From contig CP067345.1 in assembly GCA_020641055.1 (NCBI GenBank), positions 3,713,317-3,777,316 on the forward strand: a DNA stretch of 64,000 bases. Reading direction: 5' to 3'. A model generated the notes under the pieces. That model was not told the origin of the DNA. It did not search any database and saw only the letters and a list, made by a program, of their open reading frames with translations. This stretch comes from Clostridioides sp. ES-S-0010-02 (GTDB lineage Bacteria > Bacillota > Clostridia > Peptostreptococcales > Peptostreptococcaceae). Made by a program: the position numbers and the translations under genes. Shown in pieces: positions 16,681 through 25,554 of this stretch (the stretch's first letter is position 1; each line of letters begins with the position of its first letter).

Positions 16681-18018
16681 ATGGATACTTATTCAATAAT
16701 ATCAAAAGCTACAATTTATATTACAGTTTTACTTAGCATTTTTATGGCCTTTTTTCTTTATAAGCTAACATCTTATTTTATAGATTTTAGGAAACATTGG
16801 ATTTTTAAAATAATATTGATTTTGGGTTATTCTATTATTGGTCAAATGATAATATGGCTTTCTGACCCTGTAAATATACTTTTTACACTACTTGGATATT
16901 TTATACTCCTTATAGTCTGTAGTAAAAGTAGGTTGATTCCTATAATATCAGTTATAATGATACTCTATCCTATTATAGTTGGTGTTAATTTTCTTTTTAT
17001 AAACAATCCTCTATATAGAGAACTTGTAAGCTCAAGTGAGTATACTGTAGTACTTTCAATCTTTAAGATAGTTTCTGCCATAATTAAAGTATTTTTATGG
17101 TTTTTGATACATTTTTTCTTAAAAAATAGATTAGTTAATATAAAACAGTACCTTACAAATCGCATATGGATTTTTATTGATATAGTATGTATATCCTCAT
17201 TTTTATCAATATTAATTGCCATTATTTTGCCACCCACTAATTTAATTCCTATGGGTAGCGATTATAATATTATCTTAGGTAACTTACCTTATGGTACTTA
17301 TCTAATTATTTTATCTGCAATCATAGCTAATATTGGTGTGATACTTCTTTTAAATCCATTAATTGAAAATGTAAAGATGAAGTTAGAAAATCAATCGAAT
17401 CATATAAAAGAAGAATATTACGACTTACTAGAGAATCAACAGGTTCAGATACGCAAAATACGACATGATATAAATAACCACTTCCAAATGATTGAGTCTT
17501 ATTTAGAAGTTGAAGATATTGATGGAGCTAAAGATTATTTTACACAATTAAAACTTAGTTTTGGGACTTTAAGTGGTAAGCAATTTTGTAAAAACCCTGC
17601 CCTTAATTCAATTTTAAATCTTCGTCATACAGAATTGGAAGAAAATAGTGTTGATGTTCATTTTAATATAGATATAGACAATCACTTTGGTATAGAACCA
17701 ATGGATTTATGTACTATTTTTTCAAACTCTTTGGATAATGCTATAGAAGCATCCTTAAAGATTTCTGACTTATCAAATAGAAAAGTGGTGCTAAAAGCAC
17801 GTTGTGAAAATGAGTATTTTAGCTATTTATTAACAAATAACAAGGTAAATCCTATCATTAAAAAACATGGTTTATTTATTTCAGATAAAGATAATAGTAA
17901 ATCTCATGGATATGGTGTTGAAAATATCAAGGAAATTGTTGATAAGTATAGTGGAGAGTTGAATATTTCTTATACTGATACAGATTTTTCTTTATTTCTT
18001 TATATTAGGTTGTGTTAG
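16681..18018 (+). CDS. AgrC-like sensor histidine kinase (GHKL)
   Basis: 445 residues; six or more membrane helices in the first about 225 residues, then the phosphoacceptor helix with KIRHDINNHFQMIESYL (His about 263), and a GHKL ATPase domain with IFSNSLDNAIEAS and HGYGVENIKEIV. Forms an operon with the LytTR regulator. With almost no extracellular loops it is likely an intramembrane sensor, possibly driven by the BceB-like permease next door, as in Bce modules (inference). Confidence 0.92.
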   Translation: MDTYSIISKATIYITVLLSIFMAFFLYKLTSYFIDFRKHWIFKIILILGYSIIGQMIIWLSDPVNILFTLLGYFILLIVCSKSRLIPIISVIMILYPIIVGVNFLFINNPLYRELVSSSEYTVVLSIFKIVSAIIKVFLWFLIHFFLKNRLVNIKQYLTNRIWIFIDIVCISSFLSILIAIILPPTNLIPMGSDYNIILGNLPYGTYLIILSAIIANIGVILLLNPLIENVKMKLENQSNHIKEEYYDLLENQQVQIRKIRHDINNHFQMIESYLEVEDIDGAKDYFTQLKLSFGTLSGKQFCKNPALNSILNLRHTELEENSVDVHFNIDIDNHFGIEPMDLCTIFSNSLDNAIEASLKISDLSNRKVVLKARCENEYFSYLLTNNKVNPIIKKHGLFISDKDNSKSHGYGVENIKEIVDKYSGELNISYTDTDFSLFLYIRLC

Positions 18019-18058
18019 TATTAAGCTGAGAATCTTAATATATTTAAAAAACTCAAAA

Positions 18059-18084
18059 AAGGAAAGCCAGAAATGACTTTCCTT
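18059..18084. terminator. Bidirectional terminator between convergent operons
   Basis: AAGGAAAG/CTTTCCTT with a 10-base loop. Six A precede it on the plus strand, giving a T run for the minus-strand GrpB gene; it also ends the plus-strand kinase transcript. Confidence 0.75.
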
Positions 18085-18232
18085 AATTTATATTTTAATA
18101 ATAATATAAACACATATAAATTGTGAGCTTTTTCAACTGTCTCAAAGTGATTTTAATATTTCATTTTTAGTAAGCATTGATATATTAAACTTAAATTTAA
18201 ATGTATTAAACTTAAATATAGTAAATAACATC

Positions 18233-18802
18233 CTAACTGTATCTATTAGAATACAATTTCCTAGATTTTTCAGTTACCTTTTTAATAAAATCTGATTTAT
18301 TATCTGTATAAGCATCACGATTATGCTCATATTCCTTCCATAATTTCAACTTAAGATTCTCATATTCCTTCGCAACGCTTGGATTATCAATCAAATAATC
18401 TCTAAAAAATAATTCATCATTGTCTCCTGCATATCTTATATGTAAATGAAAAACTCGTTCTGCAAACCCATCTACTGTATATCCTTTATTAAATGAAATC
18501 CTATCACCACTTTCAGACATGCAAATATAGTCATCTGACTCAATTATCTCTTTAATCTCTTGCATATTACACTCAGGCTTTATCTCCATCAGTATATCAA
18601 CAATCGGTTTTGCATAAATTGTATTCACAGCAGTACTTCCAATATGACTTATTCTCACAATTTTTTGCATAGGAAGTAGTTCAGTTAGTCTAGATTCTTC
18701 TTCTTTAAACCAATCTTTCCAACATTCCCTATGATTAGTTAAAAATATAGGAAATAGCTTCCATAACTCTTCTAATGTCATATCTGACAGCTGTTTTCTC
18801 AT
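18233..18802 (-). CDS. GrpB-family (UPF0157) protein
   Basis: 189 residues; AAGGGGG upstream of ATG 18802. The segment RISHIGSTAVNTIYAKPIVDILMEI is the GrpB signature, a nucleotidyltransferase-like fold in which the conserved HIGST and the KPI-D-I motif line the active site. Downstream HLHIRYAGDNDELFFRDYLIDNPSVAKEYENLK is the conserved C-terminal helix region. The biochemical role is unknown. It lies 77 bases after the HEAT-repeat gene and is probably cotranscribed with it. Confidence 0.88.
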   Translation of the reverse strand: MRKQLSDMTLEELWKLFPIFLTNHRECWKDWFKEEESRLTELLPMQKIVRISHIGSTAVNTIYAKPIVDILMEIKPECNMQEIKEIIESDDYICMSESGDRISFNKGYTVDGFAERVFHLHIRYAGDNDELFFRDYLIDNPSVAKEYENLKLKLWKEYEHNRDAYTDNKSDFIKKVTEKSRKLYSNRYS

Positions 18803-18879
18803 AAACCAGTTTCCCCCTTTTAGATTAGCAAATTTGATTGTTCTTTATACAATTTTATTGCTTTTGATTTTATTTCCTT

Positions 18880-19608
18880 CTACAACTTTATCTCTTTTTT
18901 AATCTTACTTAGAGAACACTCAGCTTCATTTTTTATTAAATCATTTTTATCACTATATAAAACTTGCTCAAGAATATCTATACTTTCTTGAGTCTTAAAA
19001 GAAGAAAGGCACATTACGCATTTCCAAATAATTAAATCATCTTCCGAATACTTTTCCATTACACTTACAATCTTTTTAAAGTAATATTCACTAGCTACAC
19101 CTTGATTATAAAATATCATAAATCCTATAGCATCAATTACCTCAGAAATCTTAATCCTATCATCACTCTCTAAAACGTCAAACAATACAGGTAAAATCTC
19201 TACATTCATCCTTGCTAAACTTCTTGCAATTATATCCCTTGCTAATGGATAACTCTTCTTTTTAGAAACCCTGTCTGGCAAATATTTATGTTGATTATTT
19301 CCTATTGTTCCAAGATATTTAATCATCTGTTTTGCAGTATAAGTATTCCCATTTTCAAGGGCATTACAAAGCTCAATCTTCGTATATAGAGATTTTTCAA
19401 CGCAAAGCTTTCCTAACAAAAACTCTACAAATTCTTTATTTTCGACTCCATATCTTTTTGACATCAAATTTATATAAACTGACCTTTCAACTGCTTTTGA
19501 TGAACTTGCTAGTTCCAATAACTCTTCATCTGAATAAGATTGAAATTTATTGATATATTCTTCTGTAATAAAACCTCGCTTTATCAACTCTTCATTAGTA
19601 CTTTTCAT
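18880..19608 (-). CDS. HEAT-repeat-like helical protein
   Basis: 242 residues, ATG 19608 with GAGG upstream. The protein is nearly all alpha-helical with repeating helical pairs, for example ARDIIARSLARMNVEILPVLFDVLESDD, DAIGFMIFYNQGVASEYYFKKIVSVMEKY and SSFKTQESIDILEQVLYSDKNDLIKNEAECSLSKIKKE. This looks like HEAT/PBS-lyase type repeats used for protein binding. No catalytic motif is visible. Function unknown; likely operon with the GrpB-family gene. Confidence 0.7.
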   Translation of the reverse strand: MKSTNEELIKRGFITEEYINKFQSYSDEELLELASSSKAVERSVYINLMSKRYGVENKEFVEFLLGKLCVEKSLYTKIELCNALENGNTYTAKQMIKYLGTIGNNQHKYLPDRVSKKKSYPLARDIIARSLARMNVEILPVLFDVLESDDRIKISEVIDAIGFMIFYNQGVASEYYFKKIVSVMEKYSEDDLIIWKCVMCLSSFKTQESIDILEQVLYSDKNDLIKNEAECSLSKIKKEIKL

Positions 19609-19650
19609 AAATTAACCTCATACTATTATTTTTTATCAGACATAAAATAG

Positions 19651-19819
19651 TTAAACAAGACTAGTGATATAATAATTTATCATATCCATAGCATAAGGAA
19701 CTTCTTCTCTCCAAATCCCTTTTGCCACATTATTAAGACCCATCAAAAATTATTACAATCGCATATAAACTCATTTACAATGTGATTTCTACTGGACAAA
19801 CAGGTAAATATTTTTTCAT
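19651..19819 (-). pseudogene. Relic of an aminoglycoside 6-adenylyltransferase-like gene
   Basis: On the minus strand one frame reads VAKGIWREEVPYAMDMINYYI before a stop (19651-19734). This matches the C-terminal signature of AadE/ANT(6)-type streptomycin adenylyltransferases (YVAKG...R.E...A.D..N). The upstream sequence is frameshifted and the catalytic N-terminal half is absent; an ATG at 19819 with GGAG upstream opens only 14 codons. Clearly non-functional. The rest of 19820-20000 shows no gene. Confidence 0.6.
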
Positions 19820-20000
19820 ATTATTCTCCTTAACTAACTTAAAGTTATATATTTACTTTTAATTGGTACAGTTATATAATACTATATTTATTACATCAAG
19901 GTAACAGATTTTATTTGTAGAAAGTTTCTTTATTTATTGTAGAAACTTTCTATATTCATTTAAGAACTTATAAGATATTTTTTCAATACTCAAATACAAT

Positions 20001-20034
20001 AAGAGGTATCAACATATTGCTGATACCTCTTTTA
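20001..20034. terminator. Terminator after the OmpR/HisKA operon
   Basis: AAGAGGTATCA/TGATACCTCTT stem of 11 bp with a 9-base loop, TTTT on the plus strand side. It lies just downstream (minus strand) of the kinase stop codon. Confidence 0.8.
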
Positions 20035-20102
20035 TATACTTAACATAATCACTTATTAATATATTTACAATATCTACACAATAAAAAATTAAATATGAAT
20101 GA

Positions 20103-21554
20103 TTAGAGATTAAATATTTTATGCTGAAATATAACACATGCACCACCACATTCAGCATTTTTTATTCTGATTGAACCACCAAGCATCTCAACTAATTGCT
20201 TGACAATGTACAACCCCAAACCAGAATGCCCATCCTTAGTTTGTCTAGCCTCATCACCTCTATAAAATTTTTCAAAAACTTTATGCATATCTTTAGCACT
20301 AAATCCAGTACCAGAATCACAAACCTCATATGAGATATATTCTTTTTCTGCCTTTGCTGATATTTTGATTTTTCCGCCTTCTGGAGTATATTGAAGACTA
20401 TTGGATACGATATTATCAAAGATTCTTTCCAATTTCTCTATATCAATCAAAATAGATTCTTCTATATCACTTTGAATGTTTAAAGTGATAGATATTTCTT
20501 TTTTCCTAGCCTCTAATTCATAGTAGTATACTTTTTGCTCCAAAAACTCAGTCAGATTTATAGGAACTAACTGTAACTGAATACAAGATTTTTCAAGTTC
20601 AGAAGTATATTGCATTTGCTGAACTAGTGAGACACTTTTATCTACATTTGCTTCTATAACTGCAAGATATTGACGTTGTTCTTCACTAATCTCAGTATCA
20701 TCAATCAGAGCTTCTGAATATACCTTTACAATAGATAATGGTGATTTCAGGTCATGTGCCAATGCCTCTACCATTTCTACTCGTTCCTGTTCTATTTTCC
20801 ACTGTGCAGATAAGGATTTTTTTAATTCTTCTTTCATTTCTGAAAAAGCACTACATAGATTTCCTAGTTCATTATCCGCGTAATAATCTATTTCAAAATC
20901 AAGGTTCTTTTCTTTAATCTTCTGTGAACTATCCATCAGTAGTTTTAGTGGTCGATTGATATTTTTAGCAAGAATTCGAGAAAATAGTATTGTAAATCCT
21001 ATAATATATATAAAAGGAGATAACAAAACAAGAATAATAACCCTATCGTCTCTCCACAGCTCATTTTCATTTCCATTTGCATAAGTAAGTTTCAACTGAT
21101 AAGCAAGAAGGACAGCCCCTTTGATTTTTCCACTATCATCAATAACAGGAACAATCTTTACAAAATTTCCCGAATCTATAATTTTAGTATTTAGTTTATT
21201 AAATAATTGTTCCTTTGTTTCAAAAATTTGTTTCTTATATGTACCATATAAAAAGTTACTGTCATTATCTACAACCTGATAGAATAATCCGTCACCATGA
21301 ATCATATTGTTCAAATCTTCTGCATTTGAAGGAGATAGAATAGTTGTATTTTTTTTATGAATGTATTTTTCTATTTCTGGTATCTGCTGTTCATAATAAT
21401 TTTCGCCATATATGTCATTATTATTTAAAGCTCGAATAAACAACATAATTACTCCAGCATAAGTAATCAGTGACGCCAATATGCTGGTGATTATAATTAA
21501 AAAAAGTGTTCTGCGAAACTGTGCTGAAAGTGACCGATTCTTTATGCTTTTCAT
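20103..21554 (-). CDS. Sensor histidine kinase of lantibiotic-ABC locus
   Basis: 483 residues from ATG 21554, chosen for the upstream AAGGAG; an extension to 21626 would run into the regulator gene and lacks a site. Two membrane helices (about 17-45 and 175-200) flank a 120-residue extracytoplasmic sensor. A HAMP segment follows, then HisKA with EALAHDLKSPLSIVKVYSE (phospho-His) and an HATPase domain with N box NIVSNSLQYTP, DSGTGFS, F box and GHSGLGLYIV. It pairs with the OmpR regulator 19 bases upstream and with the ABC transporter of the same operon; such kinases respond to lantibiotics or other cationic peptides. Confidence 0.92.
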   Translation of the reverse strand: MKSIKNRSLSAQFRRTLFLIIITSILASLITYAGVIMLFIRALNNNDIYGENYYEQQIPEIEKYIHKKNTTILSPSNAEDLNNMIHGDGLFYQVVDNDSNFLYGTYKKQIFETKEQLFNKLNTKIIDSGNFVKIVPVIDDSGKIKGAVLLAYQLKLTYANGNENELWRDDRVIILVLLSPFIYIIGFTILFSRILAKNINRPLKLLMDSSQKIKEKNLDFEIDYYADNELGNLCSAFSEMKEELKKSLSAQWKIEQERVEMVEALAHDLKSPLSIVKVYSEALIDDTEISEEQRQYLAVIEANVDKSVSLVQQMQYTSELEKSCIQLQLVPINLTEFLEQKVYYYELEARKKEISITLNIQSDIEESILIDIEKLERIFDNIVSNSLQYTPEGGKIKISAKAEKEYISYEVCDSGTGFSAKDMHKVFEKFYRGDEARQTKDGHSGLGLYIVKQLVEMLGGSIRIKNAECGGACVIFQHKIFNL

Positions 21555-21573
21555 TATATGAAAATCTCCTTCT

Positions 21574-22266
21574 CTAAAATTTATTCCATTTATACCCAAT
21601 CCCCCAAACAGTAGAAATATATTCAATTTTAGGTGTTACCACAGAAAATTTAGCACGAATCTTCTTAACACGCTCAACAACTGTTGAATCTTCACCTTCT
21701 GAATCATATCCCCAGACTTTTTCATAGATTTGTTCTCTAGAAAAAACCTGTCCTGCATGCAATGCAAGTAATTCTACAATATCATATTCTCTCTTTGTCA
21801 AGTGAACATCCTTGCCATCAATTTTAACTGCACGCTCTTGTATATCTAAACATAGTTTTCCAAAATACATTTTTGGACGTTTATTCTCCATATTGATATA
21901 TTGTGACCTCTTTTCACGGCGTAGATTAGCTTCAATACGTGCCATCAATTCTCGTAACCCAAAAGGTTTCACTATATAGTCATCTCCACCAAGAGTTAAT
22001 CCCTTTATTTTATCTGTTTCTGATTGCTTTGCACTTAGAAAAATGATAGGGCAAACTACATCATCTCGTATGGTACTACAAACTTCAAAGCCATCAGCCC
22101 CAGGCATCATAATATCAAGTATAATAAGGTCTGGCTGTTTCTTTGCTAATTCAATTCCATCATTTCCATTATATGCGATAAGTACTTCATGCCCTTTTGA
22201 CTTCAGTTTTTTTTCTAATAATGTCACCAATTCTCTTTCATCATCAACAATCAATATTTTGCTCAA
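21574..22266 (-). CDS. OmpR-family response regulator of lantibiotic-ABC locus
   Basis: 230 residues beginning at TTG 22266 (GGAGG ten bases upstream). Receiver domain with ILIVDDE, acceptor Asp in LIILDIMMPG, FLSAK and conserved Lys in IVKPFGLREL; winged-helix OmpR output domain from about 130 (LTKREYDIVELLALHAGQVFSREQIYEKVWGYDSEGEDSTVVERVKKIR). Same strand as the three ABC genes, 113 bases downstream of the last permease. The combination resembles the Cpr antimicrobial-peptide resistance system of C. difficile. Confidence 0.93.
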   Translation of the reverse strand: MSKILIVDDERELVTLLEKKLKSKGHEVLIAYNGNDGIELAKKQPDLIILDIMMPGADGFEVCSTIRDDVVCPIIFLSAKQSETDKIKGLTLGGDDYIVKPFGLRELMARIEANLRREKRSQYINMENKRPKMYFGKLCLDIQERAVKIDGKDVHLTKREYDIVELLALHAGQVFSREQIYEKVWGYDSEGEDSTVVERVKKIRAKFSVVTPKIEYISTVWGIGYKWNKF

Positions 22267-22379
22267 TTTTAATTATCCTCCAATACTTATGCATTATTAA
22301 CAAGCCTGTATTGTGACCTGCTCATATATTATCTGATAATTTTTCTCATTGGTCAAGTTTATAAAAATGTCCATAGTCA

Positions 22380-23147
22380 TTACTCATTGCATGCTCTACC
22401 TTCCCATCTGTTAAACCATATAATTCCACCAACTAGAAAAATGATAAGTCCAATTACTGTTAAATTAAGTGCATTTATTAGCTGTGACTCTGCTCCTGAA
22501 GAAATTGCAGTTGATAAGGTAGTCTGAAAATAAATAGATGGAAACATTGACATCTTTACTGGCCAAGCCCAAGGAACAAACACCCAGATTTTACCCCCAA
22601 GACTTGTTCCTCCAATCAAAGCAGCCATTAAAATACCACCCATGCTTATTCCGATGGATGCTCCCATCCCCCATAAAAAACTGACCCACAAGTGAATAGA
22701 TAGAATTGGAAGTGTCCCTATTACTGCAAGTAAGGATGCCATCATAAATAGAGAAATGCTACCTCCATCAGGTATTATAATATTCATTCCGACACATATT
22801 ATAAGTGATGAAATAAAAGTGCTGACTGCCATACAAAACATCAATATAAAAAATTTTCCTAAGTATAACTTAATTCGGGAAACTCCTGTATTTAAAAAAC
22901 CATTGAACTCTCCAGCAAGTTCCTCCTCATGTATAATAAAGCTTGATAGAAGACTTATTCCTACTGGAATGATAATTGCTGTCCATACTATAAAATAACC
23001 TTCAAAAACAAATTTATATGTAACTTCAGACCTAATTGCCAGATAAGCAACAACACAAAGTGCAATGACTACAGGCATAAAGAATGTAAGCCAACGAATT
23101 GCTGTACGTTTTGTTTTTAGCCACTCTGATGATAATACTCCTATCAT
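22380..23147 (-). CDS. Lantibiotic immunity ABC transporter permease (MutG/EpiG-like)
   Basis: 255 residues with six membrane segments; starts MIGVLSSEWLKTKRTAIRWLTFFMPV, typical for LanG-type permeases (short cytoplasmic helix with EWLKTKR then first membrane helix). The start overlaps the stop of the preceding permease by four bases (ATGA). Together with the ATPase and second permease it forms a LanFEG-type exporter that expels cationic peptides from the membrane. Confidence 0.88.
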   Translation of the reverse strand: MIGVLSSEWLKTKRTAIRWLTFFMPVVIALCVVAYLAIRSEVTYKFVFEGYFIVWTAIIIPVGISLLSSFIIHEEELAGEFNGFLNTGVSRIKLYLGKFFILMFCMAVSTFISSLIICVGMNIIIPDGGSISLFMMASLLAVIGTLPILSIHLWVSFLWGMGASIGISMGGILMAALIGGTSLGGKIWVFVPWAWPVKMSMFPSIYFQTTLSTAISSGAESQLINALNLTVIGLIIFLVGGIIWFNRWEGRACNE

Positions 23148-23914
23148 TTTACTTCCCTCCTATTAAACCAAATACCTGTAATTACTGTGATTACAACAAA
23201 TATAACCAAGGATACGATAATCCCAACAGGAATCACAGATGAATCTAAAAGTGGATTTCCAGTCTCCAAAATAGCTCCATTTGGATGCACACCAGCAATA
23301 GGACACATCAGTCTCATAGCCCAACTCCACGGTACTGCAAACCATAAAGATTTTATTGCTGTAAGAACACCTATCATCATACCTACAAGTGCAATTCCCA
23401 TACTTAAGAATGTTCCTTTCCATGTAGCTGCCCACAGCTGAATAGGGATAAGTGAAAGAGAAACAAGCCAACAAACAAAACCTCCAGCAATAATCTTACC
23501 AAATGGGATTGCTCCTTCTGATAAAAACAAACCAGTCATAATTGTTGAAACTATCAAAACTAGTGTTGATAGCAGAGTGTAAACTGCCATAGCCATAACC
23601 TTATCAGTCCAAAGAATCATAGGTGAAACATTATATGCACGCAAAGTGCGATAATTCCCAGCTTTTCTTTCCTGACTAGCTACCAAAGTAGCAAACAATC
23701 CCATACCAAGAGGTAAAAATACAAATGGCCACGAATTAAAAACCAAGGCTAGAAGGCTGTCCCATGACCAAGAGCTACTTTGAGATAATGGGTTTTTCAT
23801 GATTGTTGATTGTGTTATCCCTGCATATAATGCAAAGAATATTGGAATAAAAACAATCAATTTCCCCATAAATGTTCTTTTGTATTTTAAAAGTTCAGAT
23901 TTAAGTCCATTCAT
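23144..23914 (-). CDS. Lantibiotic immunity ABC transporter permease (MutE/EpiE-like)
   Basis: 256 residues, GGAGG upstream of ATG 23914, one base after the ATPase stop. N-terminus MNGLKSELLKYKRTFMGKLIVFIPI has the same build as its neighbour permease. Six membrane segments and the conserved PWSWAMRLMCP, aligned with PWAWPVKMSMF of the partner, show that the two are paralogous halves of one transporter. Confidence 0.88.
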   Translation of the reverse strand: MNGLKSELLKYKRTFMGKLIVFIPIFFALYAGITQSTIMKNPLSQSSSWSWDSLLALVFNSWPFVFLPLGMGLFATLVASQERKAGNYRTLRAYNVSPMILWTDKVMAMAVYTLLSTLVLIVSTIMTGLFLSEGAIPFGKIIAGGFVCWLVSLSLIPIQLWAATWKGTFLSMGIALVGMMIGVLTAIKSLWFAVPWSWAMRLMCPIAGVHPNGAILETGNPLLDSSVIPVGIIVSLVIFVVITVITGIWFNRREVK

Positions 23915-23915
23915 T

Positions 23916-24614
23916 TTACTTTCCTCCTTTTAAGATTACATCAGAGAAGAATTCCTCTAGATTTTCATTTGGATCTGGTATACCTTGAAATAATAGCCTT
24001 CCTCCACTAATAATTCCTATTTTATCAACTACCTGAGCAACCTCTGATAATATATGACTTGAGAGAATTACTGTAATTCCCTTTTCAGGAAAAGATGCAA
24101 TCAACTCACGTAGTTCTTGAATTCCAAATGGGTCAAGCCCGTTGGTTGGTTCATCTAAAATCAATAGTTCTGGATTATTCAAAAGTGCAATAGCGATTCC
24201 AAGTCGTTGTTTCATTCCCATAGAAAATTGTGAGGCTTTCTTTTTTCCAGTATTTTTTAAATCAACTGTGTCTAATACTTCATGAATTTTTTCATGTGGA
24301 ATGCCTAGAAGTCTTGTGTGAACTAGTAGATTTTCCTCTGCTGTAAGGTTTCCATATAAAGCAGGTGATTCGATTAAAGAACCGATTTTTGTAAGAGACT
24401 CTCGTTGCCAAGGCTTTCCATTAAAAAAAATATGTCCTCCTGTTGGATGAAGAAGTCCAACAATCATTTTAAGTGTTGTTGACTTACCTGCACCATTTGG
24501 TCCAAGAAGTCCATATATAATATTACGTTCAATTTGAAGTGAAATATGGTTGGCTGCCATCTGCTCTCCATATCTTTTTGATAAATTTTTTGTTTCAAGA
24601 ATTAAGTCTTTCAT
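23916..24614 (-). CDS. Lantibiotic-type ABC transporter ATPase
   Basis: 232 residues with Walker A LLGPNGAGKSTTLKM, Q loop LIESPALYGNLTAEENL, signature FSMGMKQRLGIAIALL, Walker B LLILDEPTNGLDPFG and switch His in ILSSHILSEV. The class is BcrA/LanF. First gene of the operon ATPase-permease-permease-regulator-kinase, all on the minus strand. Sites upstream of 24614 should carry the regulator's binding sequence; none was pinned down by eye. Confidence 0.93.
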   Translation of the reverse strand: MKDLILETKNLSKRYGEQMAANHISLQIERNIIYGLLGPNGAGKSTTLKMIVGLLHPTGGHIFFNGKPWQRESLTKIGSLIESPALYGNLTAEENLLVHTRLLGIPHEKIHEVLDTVDLKNTGKKKASQFSMGMKQRLGIAIALLNNPELLILDEPTNGLDPFGIQELRELIASFPEKGITVILSSHILSEVAQVVDKIGIISGGRLLFQGIPDPNENLEEFFSDVILKGGK

Positions 24615-24754
24615 GTCTATTCATCCTTTCTTGTAATAATCTAAATTCATTTTCTATAAGAAGATTAACATGAAAAAATAACAATTCTATAACACTTATA
24701 ATTTTTTTATTAAAATATACTATTTATTCATAAATGAAAAAAGTTAATCAGTAC

Positions 24755-24802
24755 TAACAAAGAAAAAGAGCAGGATATCCTCCTACTCTTTTTTCTTTGT
24801 TA
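24755..24802. terminator. Terminator between Ibr-like operon and ABC operon
   Basis: TAACAAAGAAAAAGAG pairs with CTCTTTTTTCTTTGTTA (one extra T) around a 15-base loop. It ends the minus-strand Ibr-like transcript; A/T-rich on both sides. Confidence 0.8.
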
Positions 24803-24879
24803 ATATTATGTAATTTATATCTTACACTACTCTATTCTCAATACTTGTATTTATTCAAAAGCTTTAAACTCAAGTATAT

Positions 24880-24969
24880 TTTCTTTAATATACTGCTTCA
24901 TATTTCTTTAATATACTGCCTCATATTTCTTTAAAACACTTCTTCATAGTTCTTTAAAACACTGCTCCA
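24880..24969. repeat. Tandem repeat, four 23-bp units
   Basis: Units begin at 24880, 24903, 24926 and 24949 with the pattern TTTCTTTAATATACTGCTTC; units 3 and 4 carry AAACACT in place of ATATACT. It lies in the 3-prime region of the Ibr-like operon. No function apparent. Confidence 0.85.
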
Positions 24970-25017
24970 AAAAGGTTAATAGTATTTCTATAGTGTTTAT
25001 ACTAAAAACATATCTTT

Positions 25018-25554
25018 TTAATTATCTTGTTTAGTATCAGAATCAAAAGGAATCCATGCACGTCCAAACTCTTTATCTTTAAATAAATAGGATAATCCAG
25101 TTATTTGCTTTAATCTAAGAATCTCCTCAATATCCATCCCTAAGTGCTTTGATATCCATTTATCAGATTTTCCAATATCACAAAGTTCCTTTATAATATT
25201 GCTCATTAAATCCACATTATGTGAACCTCTTGCACGATTGTGACGAATAGTACTTGCCATTCTCTCATCAAGTGATTTATCAATTACTGAAACAGGAAGT
25301 ACTCCACCTTCTCTATCATATATATCCTTATTTTCAAGCATTATTCGATATCTATGAAAACCATCTACAATAACATATTTGTCATTTTCTGGATTATAAT
25401 AACAGACAATCGGCATTGTATATCCATCTTCTTTTATACTTTTATACAGCAACTGCATTTCTGGTGGAGCTACTGCATTTGGATTATAGTCGTTAGATTC
25501 TATCTTTTCAATTGGGACAGCGATGATTTCATATACAGGACTTTTATACTTCAT
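25018..25554 (-). CDS. ParB/Srx-like nuclease-domain protein, IbrB-like
   Basis: 178 residues. Residues 8-115 form a ParB N-terminal domain: VPIEKIESNDYNPN, then LYKSIKEDGYTMPIVCYY and VIVDGFHRYRIMLE (the DGxHR motif), then ERMASTIRHNRARGSHN. A helix-turn-helix-like region follows (GKSDKWISKHLGMDIEEILRLKQITG). The ATG overlaps the stop of the PAPS-reductase-like gene by four bases. This pair matches IbrA/IbrB, named in E. coli for activating expression of phage-borne eib genes. ParB-fold domains of this type can have NTPase or nuclease activity; which applies is unknown. Confidence 0.82.
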   Translation of the reverse strand: MKYKSPVYEIIAVPIEKIESNDYNPNAVAPPEMQLLYKSIKEDGYTMPIVCYYNPENDKYVIVDGFHRYRIMLENKDIYDREGGVLPVSVIDKSLDERMASTIRHNRARGSHNVDLMSNIIKELCDIGKSDKWISKHLGMDIEEILRLKQITGLSYLFKDKEFGRAWIPFDSDTKQDN

